Part shown: one piece after another, positions 53,879-63,464 of the stretch
Position numbering within the stretch: position 1 is the first letter of the stretch
Layout of the letters: the number at the start of each line of letters is the position of its first letter
Source: Paraburkholderia ribeironis
GTDB lineage: Bacteria > Pseudomonadota > Gammaproteobacteria > Burkholderiales > Burkholderiaceae
Reading direction: 5' to 3'
Assembly (NCBI RefSeq): GCF_900019265.1
Contig: NZ_CYGX02000064.1
Coordinates: 1-64,000 of the forward strand
Length of the DNA stretch: 64,000 nucleotides
The notes under the pieces: generated by a model
Told to the model about the DNA's origin: nothing
Seen by the model: the letters and a program-made list of their open reading frames with translations, nothing else
The model's database searches: none
Translations under genes and position numbers: made by a program

Positions 53879-54206
53879 GCAGGCGGACAACAAGGGAAAG
53901 AGTGGAATCGAGCATAACACCGGGGATCGAGGGCGCTTCGGCGGCACTTCATAGGCGTCACTCATCTGCGTCACTTATCTGCGTCACTCATCTGCGTCAC
54001 CGCCCCCATGCCAGCATCGCCAGCCGCAACCTGGGCGCCTGTCGCAAATGCGTCGGAAGTCATCGCAAATACGCCGCAGCGCTTTGCCGGCCGGCCGCTT
54101 GACGCCACTATCCCATTGCCATGCCGTTTTTATTCTATCGATCCCGCTCGACGTGCGGTGCAATAGCATCACATTCAACCCGGCATCGCAACGCACAAGG
54201 CAAGCC
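53879..54206. promoter_or_regulatory. Divergent GlxA-regulator / sdaA-sox control region
   Basis: This 328-bp gap holds the promoters of both units. It includes three tandem copies of a 13-bp unit (CACTYATCTGCGT, 53959-53997). I found no confident -35/-10 pair. Confidence 0.4.
53959..53997. repeat. 13-bp tandem repeat (3 copies)
   Basis: CACTCATCTGCGT, CACTTATCTGCGT and CACTCATCTGCGT follow one another directly, then CAC. They lie in the divergent region and could be regulator half-sites spaced at 13 bp or simply another minisatellite. Confidence 0.85.
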
Positions 54207-55601
54207 ATGAACGTCAGCGTCTTCGATCTCTTCAAGATCGGTATCGGTCCTTCGAGCTCGCACACAGTCGGCCCGATGATCGCCGCATGCCGCTTCGCGT
54301 CGCATATCGAAGACGCCAATCTGCTCGGCTTCGTGCGGCGCGTGAAGATCGAGCTGTTCGGCTCGCTCGGCGCGACCGGCAAAGGGCACGGCACCGACAA
54401 GGCGGTGCTGCTCGGGCTCGAAGGCAATCTGCCCGAGCTGATCGACCCGGACCTGATCGAGCCGCGTTTGCGGGCGATCCGCGAGACGAAGCAACTGGCG
54501 CTGCTCGGCAAGCATCCAGTCGGCTTCGACGAGCGTGAGCACCTCGGTTTCTTCCGCAAGCTGATGCCGGGCGCACCGGGCTCGGGCATCGTGCATCCGA
54601 ACGGCATGCGTTTTCAGGCATTCGACGAAAACGGGCAGCTGCTGGTGGAGAAAGAGTATTACTCGATCGGCGGCGGCTTCGTGGTCAATCGCGAAGGCGA
54701 TCGCGTGAACGGTGTGCGCGCGAGCGCCGATGTGCCGTACCCGTTCCGTACCGGCGAGGACCTGATGCGCGTGTGCCGCGAATCCGGCTTGTCGATTGCC
54801 CAGCTGACGCTGCGCAACGAATGCGCGACGCGCAGCGAATCTGAAGTGCGCGAAGGGCTGCTGGCGATCTGGCGCACGATGGCCGCCTGCGTCGAACGCG
54901 GCTGCAAGGTGCACGGCGAGTTGCCCGGCCCGATGCACGTGAAGCGCCGAGCCGCCGATCTGTACACGCAATTGCGTGCGCGCTCGGAAGAGTCGCTGCG
55001 CGATCCGCTGTCGATGCTCGACTGGGTCAACCTGTACGCAATGGCCGTCAACGAGGAAAACGCGGCCGGCGGACGGGTCGTCACCGCGCCGACCAACGGC
55101 GCGGCCGGCGTGATTCCCGCGGTGCTGCATTACTACGTGAAGTTCATGCATGCATCGAGCGACGCGGGCATCGTCGACTTCATGCTGACCGCCGCCGCGA
55201 TCGGCATCATCTACAAGGAGACCGCGTCGATCTCCGGTGCCGAGGTCGGCTGCCAGGGCGAGGTGGGCGTGGCCTGCTCGATGGCTGCCGCAGCACTCGC
55301 CGCTGTGATGGGCGGCACGCCGACCCAGGTCGAGAACGCCGCTGAAATCGGCATGGAGCACAACCTTGGCATGACCTGCGATCCGGTCGGCGGGCTCGTG
55401 CAGATTCCCTGCATCGAACGCAACGCGATGGGCGCGATCAAGGCGATCAACGCGGCGCGCATGGCGATGAAGGGCGACGGCCAGCACTATGTGTCGCTCG
55501 ACAACGTGATCAAGACGATGCGCGAGACCGGCGCCGACATGAAGACGAAATACAAGGAGACGTCGCGCGGCGGCCTGGCCGTGAACGTCATCGAATGTTG
55601 A
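54207..55601 (+). CDS. sdaA: L-serine ammonia-lyase, iron-sulfur type
   Basis: A 464-residue single-chain L-serine dehydratase. The N-terminal beta domain starts FDLFKIGIGPSSSHTVGPMI. The alpha domain carries cluster cysteines in GAEVGCQGEVGVACSMAA and MTCDPVGGLVQIPCIERNA, and GGRVVTAPTNGAAGVIPAVL. It converts serine to pyruvate and ammonia. It stands 46 bp before soxB, so serine made from sarcosine-derived glycine and one-carbon units can be passed to pyruvate. Confidence 0.95.
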   Translation: MNVSVFDLFKIGIGPSSSHTVGPMIAACRFASHIEDANLLGFVRRVKIELFGSLGATGKGHGTDKAVLLGLEGNLPELIDPDLIEPRLRAIRETKQLALLGKHPVGFDEREHLGFFRKLMPGAPGSGIVHPNGMRFQAFDENGQLLVEKEYYSIGGGFVVNREGDRVNGVRASADVPYPFRTGEDLMRVCRESGLSIAQLTLRNECATRSESEVREGLLAIWRTMAACVERGCKVHGELPGPMHVKRRAADLYTQLRARSEESLRDPLSMLDWVNLYAMAVNEENAAGGRVVTAPTNGAAGVIPAVLHYYVKFMHASSDAGIVDFMLTAAAIGIIYKETASISGAEVGCQGEVGVACSMAAAALAAVMGGTPTQVENAAEIGMEHNLGMTCDPVGGLVQIPCIERNAMGAIKAINAARMAMKGDGQHYVSLDNVIKTMRETGADMKTKYKETSRGGLAVNVIEC

Positions 55602-55647
55602 ACCCGCTACGAAGCACCCACAAAGACAGCACGAACGAGGACCCACG

Positions 55648-56892
55648 ATGAGCCGCTATTCGATATTCAGCCTGTTGCGCAACGGGATGTCGTATCACGA
55701 AAACTGGGAGCGACAATGGAAGAGCCCCGAGCCCAAGGGTGAATACGACGTCGTGATCGTCGGCGGCGGCGGGCATGGTCTCGCCACCGCGTATTACCTC
55801 GCGAAAGAACACGGCGTGCGCAATGTCGCCGTGCTGGAGAAGGGCTGGATCGGCGGTGGCAATACGGCGCGCAATACGACCATCGTGCGCTCGAACTACC
55901 TGTGGGACGAATCGGCCGCGCTCTACGAGAAGGCGATGAAGCTGTGGGAAGGGCTCTCGCAGGATCTCAACTACAACGTGATGTTCAGCCAGCGCGGCGT
56001 AATGAACCTCGCGCACACGCTGCAGGACGTGCGCGACACCGAGCGCCGCGTGAATGCGAACCGCCTGAACGGCGTCGACGCCGAGTTCCTCACGCCCGCG
56101 CAGATCAAGGAGCTCGAACCCACTATCAATCTGAACAGCCGCTATCCGGTGCTCGGCGCATCGATCCAGCGGCGCGGCGGCGTGGCCCGGCACGACGCGG
56201 TGGCCTGGGGCTTCGCACGCGGCGCGGACCAGGCGGGCGTCGATATCGTGCAGAACTGCCAGGTCACGGGGATTCGCCGCAACGGCAGCCAGGTGATCGG
56301 CGTCGACACCACGAAGGGGTTCATCAAGGCGAAGAAGGTCGCGGTGGTGACGGCGGGCAACACCTCGACGCTCGCCGACATGGCCGGCGTGCGTCTGCCG
56401 CTGGAAAGCCATCCGTTGCAGGCGTTGGTGTCCGAGCCGATCAAGCCGGTCGTCAATACCGTCGTGATGTCGAATGCGGTGCACGCGTACATCAGCCAGT
56501 CCGACAAGGGCGACCTGGTGATCGGCGCGGGCGTCGATCAGTACACGGGGTTCGGGCAGCGCGGCAGCTTCCACATCATCGAAGGCACGCTCGAGGCGAT
56601 CGTCGAAATGTTCCCGGTGTTCTCGCGTGTGCGGATGAACCGCCAGTGGGGCGGCATCGTGGATGTGTCGCCGGATGCGTGCCCGATCATCAGCAAGACC
56701 GACGTGAAGGGCCTGTACTTCAATTGCGGCTGGGGCACCGGCGGCTTCAAGGCGACGCCGGGGTCGGGCTGGGTCTTCGCGCACACCATCGCGAAGGACG
56801 AACCGCATCCACTGAACGCGCCGTTCTCGCTGGATCGTTTCTACACCGGCCACCTGATCGACGAGCACGGCGCCGCCGCGGTTGCCCACTAA
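55648..56892 (+). CDS. soxB: Sarcosine oxidase subunit beta
   Basis: A 414-residue subunit starting MSRYSIFSLLRNGMSYHENW. The dinucleotide motif is VIVGGGGHGLATAYYLAKEH. NTARNTTIVRSNYLWDESAA (covalent FMN/FAD region), DVSPDACPIISKTDVKGLYF and NCGWGTGGFKATPGSGWVFA are as in heterotetrameric sarcosine oxidases. It oxidises sarcosine to glycine and transfers the methyl carbon to tetrahydrofolate together with the alpha subunit. Confidence 0.96.
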   Translation: MSRYSIFSLLRNGMSYHENWERQWKSPEPKGEYDVVIVGGGGHGLATAYYLAKEHGVRNVAVLEKGWIGGGNTARNTTIVRSNYLWDESAALYEKAMKLWEGLSQDLNYNVMFSQRGVMNLAHTLQDVRDTERRVNANRLNGVDAEFLTPAQIKELEPTINLNSRYPVLGASIQRRGGVARHDAVAWGFARGADQAGVDIVQNCQVTGIRRNGSQVIGVDTTKGFIKAKKVAVVTAGNTSTLADMAGVRLPLESHPLQALVSEPIKPVVNTVVMSNAVHAYISQSDKGDLVIGAGVDQYTGFGQRGSFHIIEGTLEAIVEMFPVFSRVRMNRQWGGIVDVSPDACPIISKTDVKGLYFNCGWGTGGFKATPGSGWVFAHTIAKDEPHPLNAPFSLDRFYTGHLIDEHGAAAVAH

Positions 56893-56971
56893 TGCTGGGC
56901 GTCGCGATGGATTGCATGGAACCGGACCACGGCGCTCAGGCGCCAACCAACACGTTGTATGGGAGAACCAG

Positions 56972-57298
56972 ATGCTGCTGATCGAATGCCCGTGGTGCGG
57001 ACCGCGCGCCGAAACCGAATTTTCCTGCGGCGGCGAAGCGGACATTGTCCGTCCGCTCGACAGCGACAAACTCACCGACAAGGAATGGGGCGACTACCTG
57101 TTCATGCGCAAGAACCCGCGCGGCGTGCACCACGAGCAGTGGCTGCATACGCAGGGCTGCCGCCGCTGGTTCAAGGCGCGGCGCGACACGGTGAGCTACG
57201 AGATCCAGGGCTACGAGACGTTCGAGCGTCCGCTGCTCTCAACGGACAACACCGACGCCGGGGCACAAGGTAAAGCACAAGAGGGCAAAGCATCATGA
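56972..57298 (+). CDS. soxD: Sarcosine oxidase subunit delta
   Basis: A 108-residue subunit with zinc-ligand pattern CPWCGPRAETEFSCGG near the start and GVHHEQWLHTQGCRRWFKAR in the middle. The length is typical, with a short Gly/Ala/Gln tail. GGGAGAA precedes the ATG. It overlaps soxA by 4 bp. Confidence 0.95.
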   Translation: MLLIECPWCGPRAETEFSCGGEADIVRPLDSDKLTDKEWGDYLFMRKNPRGVHHEQWLHTQGCRRWFKARRDTVSYEIQGYETFERPLLSTDNTDAGAQGKAQEGKAS

Positions 57299-60297
57299 GC
57301 CAGAAAGACCGACTCGCGAACGGCGGGCGCATCAATCGCGCGATCGCGCTGAGTTTCACGTTCAACGGCGTCAAATATCAGGGCTATCAGGGCGACACGC
57401 TGGCTTCCGCGCTGCTCGCCAATGGCGTGCACTTCGTCGCGCGCAGCTGGAAGTACCACCGGCCGCGCGGTATCGTGACGGCGGGCGTCGAGGAGCCGAA
57501 TGCAGTCGTGCAACTCGAAACCGGCGCGTACACCGTGCCGAACGCGCGTGCGACCGAAGTAGAGCTGTATCAGGGACTCGTCGCCACCAGCGTGAACGCG
57601 AAGCCCAGCATCGAGAAAGACCGCATGGCGATCAACCAGAAGTTCGCGCGCTTCATTCCGGCCGGCTTCTACTACAAGACCTTCATGTGGCCGCGCAAAT
57701 TCTGGCCGAAGTACGAGGAAGTGATCCGCGACGCGGCCGGTCTCGGCAAGGCGCCGGAGCAGCTCGACGCGGACCGCTACGACAAGTGCTTTGCGCATTG
57801 CGACGTGCTGGTGGTCGGCGGCGGCCCGACCGGAATCGCGGCCGCGCATGCGGCGGCGCTCTCCGGCGCACGTGTGACGCTGGTCGACGATCAGCCCGAA
57901 CTCGGCGGCTCGTTGCTGTCGTGCCGTGCGGAGATCGACGGCAAGCCCGCGCTGCAATGGGTGCAGAAGATCGAAGACGAATTGCGGCAGATGCCCGACG
58001 TGAAGATCCTGTGCCGCAGCACCGCGTTCGGCTACCAGGACCACAACCTCGTGACGGTCACGCAGCGGCTCACCGAGCATCTGCCGGTTTCGCAACGCAA
58101 GGGCACGCGCGAGCTGATGTGGAAGATCCGCGCGAAACGCGTGATTCTCGCGACCGGTGCACATGAACGGCCGATCGTGTTCGGCAACAATGATCTGCCC
58201 GGTGTGATGCTGGCCTCGGCGGTGTCGACCTATCTGCATCGCTATGCGGTGCTGCCGGGGCGCAACGCGGTGGTGTTCACCAACAACGACGACGGCTATC
58301 AATGCGCGCTCGACCTGAAGGCGGCCGGCGCACAAGTCACGGTGATCGATCCGCGCGCAGGCGAATCGAAGGGCACGCTGCCCGCGCTCGCCCGACGCTA
58401 TGGCGTCAAGGTGATGAACGGCGCGGTCGTCACGGCGGCGCACGGCAAGCTGCGCGTCGCGGCGGTCGACGTGGCGTCGTATACGAACGGACAGGTCGGG
58501 GCGCAGCAGGGCGAACTGCCATGCGATCTGCTCGCGATGTCCGGTGGCTGGAGCCCGGTGCTGCATCTGTTCGCGCAATCGGGCGGCAAGGCGCACTGGC
58601 ATGACGACAAGGCCTGCTTCGTGCCGGGCAAGGCGATGCAGGCGGAGACGAGCGTCGGCGCGTGCGCGGGCGACTTCACGCTCGCCCGGGGCATCCGCTT
58701 CGCAGTCGATGCCGGCGTCGAGGCGGCGCGTGCGGCGGGCCATATCGTCGCGCGGCCGAATCCGGTGCAGGTGGCCGAGCTGACCGAGGCGAAGATCGAG
58801 CCGCTGTGGCTGGTGGGCGGACGCCAGCTGGCCACGCGCGGGCCGAAGCAGTTCGTCGACTTCCAGAATGATGTGTCGGCCGCGGATATCTTTCTTGCCG
58901 CACGCGAAGGCTTCGAGTCGGTCGAGCACGTGAAGCGCTACACGGCGATGGGCTTCGGCACCGATCAGGGCAAGCTCGGCAACATCAACGGCATGGCGAT
59001 TCTCGCGCAGGCGCTCGGCAAGACGATTCCGGAGACCGGCACCACGACCTTCCGGCCGAACTACACGCCGGTTACGTTCGGCACCTTCGCCGGCCGCGAG
59101 CTGGGCGAGTTTCTCGACCCGGTGCGCAAGACCGCGGTGCACGAATGGCACGTCGAAAACGGCGCGGCGTTCGAGGACGTAGGCAACTGGAAGCGCCCGT
59201 GGTATTACCCGAAGGCGGGCGAGGACATGCATGCGGCGGTCGCACGCGAATCGCTCGCGGTGCGCACGAGCGTCGGCATCCTCGACGCGTCGACGCTCGG
59301 CAAGATCGACATCCAGGGCCCCGACTCCGCGAAGCTGCTGAACTGGGTCTATACGAATCCATGGACCAAGCTGGAAGTCGGCAAGTGCCGCTATGGTCTG
59401 ATGCTCGACGAAAACGGCATGATCTTCGACGACGGCGTGACCGTGCGGCTCGCCGATCAGCACTACATGATGACGACCACCACCGGCGGCGCGGCGCGCG
59501 TGCTGACGTGGCTCGAACGCTGGCTGCAAACGGAGTGGCCGGATATGCGCGTGCGGCTCGCGTCGGTCACGGATCACTGGGCCACGTTTGCGGTGGTCGG
59601 CCCGAACAGCCGCAAGGTGCTGCAGAAGGTCTGTCACGACATCGACTTCGCGAATGCGGCGTTCCCGTTCATGAGCTATCGCGATGGCACGGTGGCCGGC
59701 GCGGCGTCACGCGTGATGCGCATCAGCTTCTCCGGCGAACTCGCTTATGAAGTGAACGTGCCGGCCAACGTTGGGCGCGCGGTCTGGGAAGCGCTGATGG
59801 CCGCGGGCGCGGAATTCGACATCACGCCGTATGGCACCGAAACGATGCACGTACTGCGCGCGGAAAAGGGCTACATCATCGTCGGCCAGGATACGGATGG
59901 CTCGATGACGCCATACGACCTCGGCATGGGCGGGCTCGTCGCGAAGTCGAAGGACTTTCTCGGCAAGCGCTCGCTGACGCGTTCGGACACCGCGAAGGCC
60001 GGCCGCAAGCAACTGGTCGGGCTGCTGGCGGACGATCCGTCGTTCGTGATACCGGAAGGCTCGCAGATCGTCGCCGGGCCGTTCCAGGGCGAGACCGCGC
60101 CGATGCTCGGCCACGTCACGTCGAGCTACTACAGCCCGATCCTGAAACGCTCGATCGCGATGGCGGTGGTGAAGGGCGGTCTCGACAAGATGGGCGAGAC
60201 GGTCACGATCCCGCTTGCGAGCGGCAAGCAGATTGCAGCCAAAGTCACCAGCTCGGTGTTCTATGACAGCGAAGGAGCACGTCAACATGTGGAATGA
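57295..60297 (+). CDS. soxA: Sarcosine oxidase subunit alpha
   Basis: A 1000-residue subunit. The N-terminal part is the ferredoxin-like domain without cluster cysteines (FTFNGVKYQGYQGDTLASAL). A NAD(P)-binding domain with VVGGGPTGIAAAHAAALSGA (about 173-192) follows. The C-terminal half (about 610-1000) is the aminomethyltransferase (GCV_T) fold that binds tetrahydrofolate, with MRISFSGELAYEVNVPANVG. The length matches the family. Confidence 0.96.
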   Translation: MSQKDRLANGGRINRAIALSFTFNGVKYQGYQGDTLASALLANGVHFVARSWKYHRPRGIVTAGVEEPNAVVQLETGAYTVPNARATEVELYQGLVATSVNAKPSIEKDRMAINQKFARFIPAGFYYKTFMWPRKFWPKYEEVIRDAAGLGKAPEQLDADRYDKCFAHCDVLVVGGGPTGIAAAHAAALSGARVTLVDDQPELGGSLLSCRAEIDGKPALQWVQKIEDELRQMPDVKILCRSTAFGYQDHNLVTVTQRLTEHLPVSQRKGTRELMWKIRAKRVILATGAHERPIVFGNNDLPGVMLASAVSTYLHRYAVLPGRNAVVFTNNDDGYQCALDLKAAGAQVTVIDPRAGESKGTLPALARRYGVKVMNGAVVTAAHGKLRVAAVDVASYTNGQVGAQQGELPCDLLAMSGGWSPVLHLFAQSGGKAHWHDDKACFVPGKAMQAETSVGACAGDFTLARGIRFAVDAGVEAARAAGHIVARPNPVQVAELTEAKIEPLWLVGGRQLATRGPKQFVDFQNDVSAADIFLAAREGFESVEHVKRYTAMGFGTDQGKLGNINGMAILAQALGKTIPETGTTTFRPNYTPVTFGTFAGRELGEFLDPVRKTAVHEWHVENGAAFEDVGNWKRPWYYPKAGEDMHAAVARESLAVRTSVGILDASTLGKIDIQGPDSAKLLNWVYTNPWTKLEVGKCRYGLMLDENGMIFDDGVTVRLADQHYMMTTTTGGAARVLTWLERWLQTEWPDMRVRLASVTDHWATFAVVGPNSRKVLQKVCHDIDFANAAFPFMSYRDGTVAGAASRVMRISFSGELAYEVNVPANVGRAVWEALMAAGAEFDITPYGTETMHVLRAEKGYIIVGQDTDGSMTPYDLGMGGLVAKSKDFLGKRSLTRSDTAKAGRKQLVGLLADDPSFVIPEGSQIVAGPFQGETAPMLGHVTSSYYSPILKRSIAMAVVKGGLDKMGETVTIPLASGKQIAAKVTSSVFYDSEGARQHVE

Positions 60298-60943
60298 AAC
60301 AGGCGGCACGGTGTCGACCGTGGATCGCAAGACCGGTGCATCAACGGGCGTGTGGCAGGAATCTCCGCTCGCGGGTGTCAACGCGCTGCTGAAGAAGCAT
60401 CAGGCGACGACGTCCAGCGCATTCAGGCTGAGCGAGCGCCCCTTTCTGGAACTCGTGAACGTGCGCGGCGATACGCGCGATGCGGCGTTCATGCAGGCGG
60501 TGCAGGACGTGATCGGCTGCCGGCCGCCGGAGAAGGCGAACACGGTGGCGCGCGGCAATGGCTACGACATGATGTGGCTCGGTCCGGACGAGTGGCTGGT
60601 ATGCTCGGCCACCGCGCACGACGCCGCACACACCGCGCCGCTGCAGGCGAAGCTCGGCGCGGCGTTCACCGGCCTGTTCGCGTCGGCGGTCGATATCGGC
60701 AGCGGCTATACGGTGCTCGAAATCAGCGGCACGCGCACGCGTGAGGTGCTGGCACGTGGTTGTCCACTTGATCTGCACCCCAAACTATTTGGCGACGGAC
60801 AGTGCGCGCAGAGCCACTATTTCAAGGCCTCGATCACCTTGCTGGCGACCGGTGCGGACAGCTTCGACATTGTCGTGCGCCGCAGCTTCGCGGACTACTT
60901 CGTCAAGATCATGCTCGACGCGGCCGAGCCACTGATGTCGTAA
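60287..60943 (+). CDS. soxG: Sarcosine oxidase subunit gamma
   Basis: A 218-residue subunit with LVNVRGDTRDAAFMQAVQDV, MMWLGPDEWLVCSA, VDIGSGYTVLEISGTRTREV and LARGCPLDLHPKLFGDGQCA, then FDIVVRRSFADYFVKIMLDA. The ATG overlaps soxA by 11 bp and follows GAAGGAG inside the soxA reading frame. This completes the soxBDAG operon. Confidence 0.95.
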   Translation: MWNETGGTVSTVDRKTGASTGVWQESPLAGVNALLKKHQATTSSAFRLSERPFLELVNVRGDTRDAAFMQAVQDVIGCRPPEKANTVARGNGYDMMWLGPDEWLVCSATAHDAAHTAPLQAKLGAAFTGLFASAVDIGSGYTVLEISGTRTREVLARGCPLDLHPKLFGDGQCAQSHYFKASITLLATGADSFDIVVRRSFADYFVKIMLDAAEPLMS

Positions 60944-61025
60944 CGCGCGGGCGAGCGATGGCTGCGCGCGCATCGCGCGCAGCTCATCCGGTCCGCTCAT
61001 CCGACTCGTGTCCCCACTGACTGCC

Positions 61026-61289
61026 ATGACGTCGACCCGTCTCGCCACCGCGCGCCTCACCGAGCGCGCGTTCCACGAGGGCGACGCCGATGCCGCGCTC
61101 GCGTTGCTCGATCAGAGCATCGTGCTACGGCACCGGCGCATCGCGCTGATCCGCTATCTGCTCGCGCAACAACTCGGCGCGCCGCTGCAGGCGCGGCATC
61201 ACGCCTACGTCGAGAAAATCGCCGCACGCCTGAGTGCGGAGACGCTCGCGCGCATCGCCAGCGCCGCGCGGGCGCGGTTGCGGCCGTAG
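61026..61289 (+). CDS. Small hypothetical protein downstream of soxG
   Basis: An 87-residue, Ala/Arg/Leu-rich, helical protein (ALALLDQSIVLRHRRIALIR, YLLAQQLGAPLQARHH). A GTG at 61008 could extend it by six residues. No domain is recognised. Codon use matches the neighbours, and it lies 82 bp after soxG on the same strand, so it may be co-transcribed. Confidence 0.5.
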   Translation: MTSTRLATARLTERAFHEGDADAALALLDQSIVLRHRRIALIRYLLAQQLGAPLQARHHAYVEKIAARLSAETLARIASAARARLRP

Positions 61290-61324
61290 GCGCCGTGAGT
61301 GGTTCATCGCCAAAGCGCGCATGA

Positions 61325-62497
61325 TCAGGTTCCGCTGCCGGCGAACGCCGTCAGGATCTGATATGCGGCATTCACCCGTGCTTCGATCGGGAAGTTCCGG
61401 TTGCCGAGAATCACGATCCCGACGCGCCGTGCCGGAACGAACGCGACATAAGCGCTGAAGCCGTTGGTCGAGCCGGTCTTGTTGATCCAGACGTCTTGCG
61501 CTGGCGGCAGCGGTGGTTTGATTTCGGTGGCAGGCATCGCGTCGAGCGCCATCGCGGGCGCGTTGCCCACCTGCAATGTCTTCAACGCGACCGGATACGG
61601 ATATTGTTCCCAGATCAGGTCCTGGGTCAGCGCGCCTGCCTTGAAATAGCCGGTGTGCGTGGCCGTGATCGCGCGCTGGAGCTTCTGGTCGAGTGGCAGC
61701 AGGTTCATGTTCGCTTCGACGAAGCGGAGCATGTCGGCGGCATTGGTCTTGACGCCATATGCCTCGGACGATAACACGCCTGCCGCCATGCGAATCGGCG
61801 CGCCGTCTTTCGTATAGCCTTGCGCATAGTCGGGCATTTTCGCGGGTGGCACGTCGATGTAGCTGCTCGTCATGCCGAGCGCGAAAAACACGCGCTGCTG
61901 CATCAACGCGGTGAAGTCCCGGCCCATCGCCTTCGCGGTGATCAAGCCGAGCGTGCCAATGCCGGGATTGCTATAAGTCCGGTAGGTGCCGGGCGTGTGG
62001 GCGGGCTGCCACGCCTCGAAATATTGCATCAGCTGGTCGTTGTCGTGGATGTTCTCGGGTACCTGTAACGGCAGCCCGCCAGGTGTGTGCGTGCCGAGAT
62101 TCAGAAGGCTCAGGTTGCCGAACGGACGACCTTGCAGCGCCGGCAGGTACTTCTCCGTACGGTCCGGCAACGACAGCGCGCCGCTCTCTTGTGCATACGC
62201 GGCCAGCGTCGCGGTAAAGGTCTTGCTGACGGAACCGAGCTCGAACAACGTGTCACGCGTGACCGGCTTGCGGGTTGCCGTCGAGCTCACGCCATAGTCG
62301 AACACGTAGGACTCGCCGCCGACAATGACGCCGACCGCCATCCCGGCAATGTGGTATTTCTCCATCATGGGTTGGATGGCCGCATCGACGATGGGCCGGA
62401 TCCGGTCTTGCGCGTTGCCGGCGGCATGGCCGACCGACGGGTTCGCGCACAACCCGAACATCACGGACACGATGGGGCTGATCGCTCGGAAGTTCAT
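61325..62497 (-). CDS. Class C beta-lactamase (AmpC-type)
   Basis: A 390-residue protein with a signal peptide (1-25, ending GHA) and the three active-site motifs of serine beta-lactamases. They are SVSK with nucleophile Ser89 (GSVSKTFTATLAAYAQESGA), YSN at 175-177 (TYRTYSNPGIGTLGLITAKA) and KTG near residue 339 (VWINKTGSTNGFSAYVAF). GNRNFPIEARVNAAYQIL closes the fold. Length and motifs are those of true AmpC enzymes. No ampR-like LysR gene is adjacent, so induction control is not evident. Confidence 0.93.
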   Translation of the reverse strand: MNFRAISPIVSVMFGLCANPSVGHAAGNAQDRIRPIVDAAIQPMMEKYHIAGMAVGVIVGGESYVFDYGVSSTATRKPVTRDTLFELGSVSKTFTATLAAYAQESGALSLPDRTEKYLPALQGRPFGNLSLLNLGTHTPGGLPLQVPENIHDNDQLMQYFEAWQPAHTPGTYRTYSNPGIGTLGLITAKAMGRDFTALMQQRVFFALGMTSSYIDVPPAKMPDYAQGYTKDGAPIRMAAGVLSSEAYGVKTNAADMLRFVEANMNLLPLDQKLQRAITATHTGYFKAGALTQDLIWEQYPYPVALKTLQVGNAPAMALDAMPATEIKPPLPPAQDVWINKTGSTNGFSAYVAFVPARRVGIVILGNRNFPIEARVNAAYQILTAFAGSGT

Positions 62498-62736
62498 GGG
62501 CAACGTTTCCTTGAATGTCGGTCGACGGGTTCGTCGAGGTCGGACTATCCGGCTTTTGTCGACCGCTGACAATCGAGGATAAGTTGCGCGAGGGTAAAGA
62601 AAATCTTGTGGCCGTGTTTCGCCGTTGATGGTTGATGCGAAACGGCTCCACTGCCAGTCCCTTCAATTCGAGCCCCCCGCGTCGCTACGCCACTGCCTGA
62701 CCGAGTAGTCAAGCGCGGAAGGCTAGCCGCCATTTT

Positions 62737-63387
62737 CTAGTAGCCGATGGTGAAGCGCGCCCGCTCATGCGCCGGCTTCTCGAGTTCGTCGACCAGAGCG
62801 ATGGCGTAGTCTTCGAAGGAGACCCAGTTCTTGCCCTGTTCGTCCACGATGAGGTCATCGCCGCCAAGGCGGAACTTACCGGTGCGAACGCCGGGCTCGA
62901 TCAACATGGGCGGGCTGAAATACGTCCAGTTGATGTCGGACGCTCTCAAGGCAGCGAAAGCCTTCGTATGCGATGTTGCAATCGGAACCAGTTCCTTCGG
63001 CCAGTGACCGGACTCGAGCACTCTCACGCCCGGCGAGAACCACAGCGAACCGGCTCCGCCCACCATGATCAGGCGGGGAACGCCGGCCTTGCGAACGGCT
63101 GCAATCTCTCGCTCGGTAACGCTCGCCAACTGATCCGTGTAGTTCACGTCGGAGAAAAACCGGGGATCATCCTTCGGTGGACCAAAGGCGCTGACGACGG
63201 CATCCGCGCCGGCGACGATCTGCGCAATCCGGTCGACGCTGGCAAGGTCGTCGCGAACACAATTGATGCTTTTCGGAAGCTTGTCGGGGTTGCGAGCCAC
63301 TGCCGTAACCTGGTGTGCGCGGCTGATGAGTTCGCTGAGGATGGTACGGCCCGCTTGCCCGGCTGCGGCCAAGACAACGATCTTCAT
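62737..63387 (-). CDS. NAD(P)-binding oxidoreductase (YwnB/SDR-a5-like)
   Basis: A 216-residue Rossmann-fold protein starting MKIVVLAAAGQAGRTILSEL (dinucleotide loop), then VTAVARNPDKL, DAVVSAFGPPKDD and GAGSLWFSPGVRV. FEDYAIALVDELEKPAHERA follows at the end. This is the atypical SDR group lacking the Tyr-Lys pair, with NmrA-like features; the reaction is unknown. The OYE gene lies next to it on the same strand, so the two may be one transcript. Confidence 0.85.
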   Translation of the reverse strand: MKIVVLAAAGQAGRTILSELISRAHQVTAVARNPDKLPKSINCVRDDLASVDRIAQIVAGADAVVSAFGPPKDDPRFFSDVNYTDQLASVTEREIAAVRKAGVPRLIMVGGAGSLWFSPGVRVLESGHWPKELVPIATSHTKAFAALRASDINWTYFSPPMLIEPGVRTGKFRLGGDDLIVDEQGKNWVSFEDYAIALVDELEKPAHERARFTIGY

Positions 63388-63464
63388 AGTTGGTACTCCT
63401 GTTTAATTGACATCTGTTGGATTGCCGGGCTCTTGTGTCACCCGACGTTACGGTGAATTCGGGA

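Noticed and set aside
57211..59637. 808-codon open frame antisense to soxA
   Set aside because: Arg/His-rich shadow of the well supported soxA frame.
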